64,000 bases of DNA from positions 1,426,001-1,490,000 of the forward strand of contig NZ_JAMXLE010000001.1 of NCBI RefSeq assembly GCF_024055895.1, given 5' to 3'. This document shows positions 61,068-64,000 of this stretch, piece after piece. Below the pieces are notes generated by a model that was not told the DNA's origin, did no database searches, and saw only the letters and a program-made list of their open reading frames with translations. The stretch comes from Rhizobium sp. L1K21. Its GTDB lineage: Bacteria > Pseudomonadota > Alphaproteobacteria > Rhizobiales > Rhizobiaceae. Within the stretch, counting starts at the first letter, position 1. Each line of letters begins with the position of its first letter. The translations under genes and the position numbers were made by a program.

Positions 61068-63395
61068 ATGAATATGAAGGCTGGTTCTAAGTTCCTGAGT
61101 GCGGTGTCGGCAGTGGCCTTGTCCGCGGGAGTTGTAGCCTCGGGTACGGGCGTGCTGCTTGCTTCGGCAACTGTTGCAGAGGCCGCCGTCATTCGCAGTA
61201 TCAGCGTTCGCGGCGCAAACCGTGTCGGTGCAGATGCCGTCAGGGATAACCTGACAATTGCGCCCGGCAAGAGTTTCAGCAATGCCGATATCGACGAATC
61301 GGTGCGCCGCCTCTACTCGACCGGGTTCTTTTCAGATGTCCGAATCAATGTTTCGGGCAGCACGCTGGTGGTCAATGTTTCTGAAAACAAGCTGGTCAAC
61401 CAGGTCGTTTTCAACGGCAACCGCAAGATCAAGGACGATAAGCTGGCCGCAATCGTGCGCACACGTGCACTCGGTCCTTACAGCCAGAGCCTGATTGAGT
61501 CCGATATTCAGTCGATCAAGGAAGCTTATGCTGCGATCGGTCGTTCCGACGTGACGGTGACGACCCAGACCTATGCGGTCGGTGAGGGACGTACGAACCT
61601 GGCTTTCGTGATTAACGAAGGTGGCCGTACCAAGATCACGCACATCAATTTCATTGGCAATAATGCTTATAGCGACTCGCGTCTGCAGTCGGTGATCCAG
61701 ACGAAGGAATCGAACTTCCTCTCGTTCCTGACACGCCGCGACGTTTACAGCGAAGCCAAGCTCAACGCCGATGAAGAGCTGCTGCGCCGGTTCTATTACA
61801 ACCGCGGTTATGCCGACTTCCGTATTGTTTCTGCCGACGCCGTTCTGGATGAGGCGACCAACGAATATACGATCAACATTACGGTTGATGAGGGTGAGCG
61901 TTACCAGTTTGGCAATGTTGACGTGGTCTCGACAGTGGATGGTGTCAGCTCAGAAGAGCTGCAGAAGCTTGTCGATACGCGTTCGGGCGACCGCTACAGC
62001 GCCGAAGACGTCGAAAAGTCCATGTCGGCTATTTCGAAAAAGGTTGCAGCTGCGGGTTATCCCTTTGTTCGCGTAACGCCGCGCGGTGACCGTGACTTTG
62101 CAAATAACACGATTGGCGTTGAATACCTCGTTGACCAGGGCGAGCGCGCCTATGTGGAGCGCATTGAAATCCGTGGCAACACGCGTACGCGTGACTATGT
62201 GATCCGTCGCGAATTCGACTTTGCGGAAGGTGATGCCTTCAACCAGGAAATGATCGCGTCGGCCAAGCGCCGCCTGGAGCGCCTGGGCTTCTTCTCATCC
62301 GTCAATATTTCGACGGCACCGGGGTCCGAGCCCGATCGCGTTGTCGTGATTGTTGATGTTGAAGACCAGTCCACGGGTAACTTCGGTATTGGCGGTGGTT
62401 ATGCGACCGGTGGCGAAGGCATTATTCTTGAAGCTTCGATCGAAGAGAAAAACTTCCTCGGTCGCGGGCAGTTCATTCGTGTTTCGGCCGGTGGCGGTCG
62501 TTTGACGAGAACCTATAATGTCTCCTTCACGGAACCTTATTTCCTCGGTTATCGTCTGGCGGCAGGCTTCGACATCTACCTCAACCGTGACTCGACGCAG
62601 CCGAACTACACATATGAAAATCAGGGCTTTGCGCTGCGTGTGACCGCGCCGATTACGGAAGACCTTTCCACGACGTTCAAATATACCTATGACAAGCTGA
62701 AATATACCAGCAGCAATCTGACAGCGCTTTCTGCGCCTTACCAGAATGTTGTCAATGGCAGCCCCTGGATGCGTTCGGCGATTTCGAACACGATTTCCTA
62801 TAATTCGCTTGACGATCAGGTCAATCCGCATGAAGGCCTGGTGGCCAGCCTGACCCAGGAAATTGCCGGTCTGGGCGGCGATTCCCACTATTACAAGATC
62901 TATGGTCGCGCCCGCTATTTCTATACGCTGTCCGATGAGGCTGATATTGTTGCTTCATTGGCTGGTAGCGCCGGTCATCTTGTATCGCTGAAAAACTCGG
63001 TCAATGTTTATGACCAGTTCCGCATGGGTTCGAATGAAATTCGCGGCTTTGACACCTATGGTGTTGGTCCGCGTCTTTCGAACGGCGATACGCTGGGCGG
63101 CACGACCTACTTCACAGTGTCGGCTGAAGCAACGTTCCCGCTGCCGGGTATTTCACCTGAAATCGGTTTGCGTGGTGGCGTCTTTGCTGATGCAGGTACC
63201 TTGTTTGGCAATGATGTGAACCTGAGCGGCGCAACGGCAAACGGCATCTCGTCCTCGCTTCGTGCCTCTGTCGGTGCCAGCTTGATCTGGGCTTCACCTT
63301 TCGGTCCGTTGCGCTTCGACTATGCATTCCCGGTTATGAAGCAGCCGCATGACCAGATCCAGCGCTTCAAATTCGGCATTCAGACGAATTTCTGA
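61068..63395 (+). CDS. bamA: Outer membrane assembly factor BamA
   Basis: BamA inserts beta-barrel proteins into the outer membrane. The 775-residue protein has a signal peptide ending at AEA-AVIRS. Five POTRA domains (about 40-425) follow, with repeats such as RTKITHINFIGNNAYSDSRL and AYVERIEIRGNTRTRDYVIRREF. The C-terminal barrel contains the GGGYATGGEGIILEASI strand region and the final aromatic FGIQTNF. A 187-bp gap separates it from rseP and likely holds a promoter. The RBS is AAGGTAAG. Confidence 0.96.
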   Translation: MNMKAGSKFLSAVSAVALSAGVVASGTGVLLASATVAEAAVIRSISVRGANRVGADAVRDNLTIAPGKSFSNADIDESVRRLYSTGFFSDVRINVSGSTLVVNVSENKLVNQVVFNGNRKIKDDKLAAIVRTRALGPYSQSLIESDIQSIKEAYAAIGRSDVTVTTQTYAVGEGRTNLAFVINEGGRTKITHINFIGNNAYSDSRLQSVIQTKESNFLSFLTRRDVYSEAKLNADEELLRRFYYNRGYADFRIVSADAVLDEATNEYTINITVDEGERYQFGNVDVVSTVDGVSSEELQKLVDTRSGDRYSAEDVEKSMSAISKKVAAAGYPFVRVTPRGDRDFANNTIGVEYLVDQGERAYVERIEIRGNTRTRDYVIRREFDFAEGDAFNQEMIASAKRRLERLGFFSSVNISTAPGSEPDRVVVIVDVEDQSTGNFGIGGGYATGGEGIILEASIEEKNFLGRGQFIRVSAGGGRLTRTYNVSFTEPYFLGYRLAAGFDIYLNRDSTQPNYTYENQGFALRVTAPITEDLSTTFKYTYDKLKYTSSNLTALSAPYQNVVNGSPWMRSAISNTISYNSLDDQVNPHEGLVASLTQEIAGLGGDSHYYKIYGRARYFYTLSDEADIVASLAGSAGHLVSLKNSVNVYDQFRMGSNEIRGFDTYGVGPRLSNGDTLGGTTYFTVSAEATFPLPGISPEIGLRGGVFADAGTLFGNDVNLSGATANGISSSLRASVGASLIWASPFGPLRFDYAFPVMKQPHDQIQRFKFGIQTNF

Positions 63396-63404
63396 TTAAG
63401 GATC

Positions 63405-63432
63405 GGCCTGAGTTCCTGGTGGGACTCAGGCC
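63405..63432 (+). promoter_or_regulatory. Hairpin between bamA and lpxD
   Basis: GGCCTGAGT (63405-63413) and ACTCAGGCC (63424-63432) are perfect 9-bp arms around a 10-base loop, 9 bp after the bamA stop and 10 bp before the lpxD ATG. No U-tract follows. It is more likely to stabilise the bamA message or limit lpxD translation than to end transcription. Confidence 0.5.
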
Positions 63433-63442
63433 ATTTCACACC

Positions 63443-64000
63443 ATGGATAGCAAAAACTTTTTTCCACCTCACGCCGGCATAAGGCTTGGGGATTTAGCCG
63501 TTGAGATTGGGGCTGAACTTTCCAGCGCCGAGGCGGCCAATGCCACTGTCCATTCCATTGCGCCGGTTGGGCGTGCCGTGGAAGGCCAGATATGTTTTCT
63601 GCGCTCTCGGCGGAACAAGGGCGATTTGGAAACCTGCCACGCTTCGGCGGTGATTTGTGCGCCGGCCCTCGTATCTCTTGTACCCGAGGGGATACCCACG
63701 CTGGTTTCGTCCAATGCTGAAGCTGCTTTTGCACGCGCCGGAGCGGCTTTGCATCCGCAGGCCATGAAGCCGGAAGTCGTGAGCGGCCAGACCGCTATTT
63801 CCGATAAGGCTTCGATACATCCGAGCGCCAAACTTGAGAATAACATTGTTGTCGAGCCGTTTGCGGTGATCGGTGCAGATGTATCGATCGGTGCGGGCAG
63901 TCATATCGGTGTCGGAGCAACGATCGGGCAGAGCGTTTCAATCGGCCGGAATTGCACTATTGCTTCAGGCGCAAGCATTCGTTGCTGCATCCTCGGTGAC
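63443..64000 (+). CDS. lpxD: UDP-3-O-(3-hydroxyacyl)glucosamine N-acyltransferase, cut by window end
   Basis: The first 186 residues of LpxD run off the right edge of the window without a stop. LpxD adds the second N-linked acyl chain in lipid A synthesis. The N-terminal uridine-binding domain (SIAPVGRAVEGQICFLRSRRNKG) is followed by the start of the left-handed hexapeptide repeats (PFAVIGADVSIGAGSHIGVGATIGQSV in short pieces). No gene-breaking change is seen in the visible part. It follows bamA by 47 bp, the standard bamA-lpxD order. Confidence 0.95.
   Translation, partial: MDSKNFFPPHAGIRLGDLAVEIGAELSSAEAANATVHSIAPVGRAVEGQICFLRSRRNKGDLETCHASAVICAPALVSLVPEGIPTLVSSNAEAAFARAGAALHPQAMKPEVVSGQTAISDKASIHPSAKLENNIVVEPFAVIGADVSIGAGSHIGVGATIGQSVSIGRNCTIASGASIRCCILGD

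Overview
The window is a stretch of core chromosome from an alphaproteobacterium of the order Rhizobiales (Hyphomicrobiales), most likely Brucellaceae (Brucella/Ochrobactrum type). The case rests on the fused ispDF, the dusB-ntrB-ntrC-ntrY-ntrX-trkA-hfq-hflX order, the aapJQMP amino-acid transporter, an EipB (DUF1849) protein, and the rpsB-tsf-pyrH-frr-uppS-cdsA-rseP-bamA-lpxD cluster. The genus is inferred from recalled family features, not from a search. There is no rRNA, CRISPR array, prophage or intact insertion sequence. Coding density is high.

Layout. 1-2.8 kb: a P-loop kinase-like gene and a RatA/COQ10 gene, then pncC and ispDF on the minus strand. 2.9-13.7 kb: dusB, two nitrogen-type two-component systems (NtrBC, NtrYX), the potassium-uptake subunit TrkA, Hfq and HflX. 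13.7-17.9 kb: a minus-strand run phaC-sfsA-map-radC. 18-23.3 kb: a small lipoprotein, an alaC-like aminotransferase, homoserine dehydrogenase and recJ. 23.3-26.2 kb: a more AT-rich accessory patch with a cysteine-rich lipoprotein and a secreted metacaspase-like protein, ending at two identical tRNA-Glu genes. 26.2-29.8 kb: M15 peptidase lipoprotein, glyoxalase, double cold-shock protein, DUF192 protein, tRNA-Pro, a complex I accessory subunit and tRNA-Arg, followed by a probable insertion-sequence scar.

30-34.3 kb: the aapJQMP ABC transporter. 34.6-43.7 kb: metC, a flavin monooxygenase with a CHCC zinc protein, the glutathione-dependent formaldehyde pathway (fghA, frmA) interleaved with a GNAT protein and a YaiI/DUF188 protein, an XRE regulator, an alpha/beta hydrolase, an enoyl-CoA hydratase-like protein and cysE. 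43.7-48.7 kb: DUF3126, a phasin that pairs with the distant phaC, clpS-clpA and an azlCD exporter. 48.7-52.5 kb: a ridA-ugpQ-DUF482-HIT run and eipB. 52.6-54.5 kb: a two-gene unit, an epoxyqueuosine-reductase-like iron-sulfur protein fused to an SCP2 domain followed by an HxlR regulator, with a perfect palindrome just upstream. 54.6-64 kb: translation, nucleotide, isoprenoid, phospholipid and outer-membrane assembly genes; lpxD is cut by the window end.

The least ordinary items are: (i) the SCP2-fused reductase/HxlR unit and its palindrome; (ii) a terminator-shaped hairpin 12 nt upstream of the frmA start that appears to hide its Shine-Dalgarno sequence; (iii) the metacaspase/lipoprotein patch beside duplicated tRNA-Glu genes; (iv) the PhaR-like palindrome inside the phasin promoter; and (v) two gene pairs (trkA/hfq, hom/recJ) lying closer together than in some relatives.
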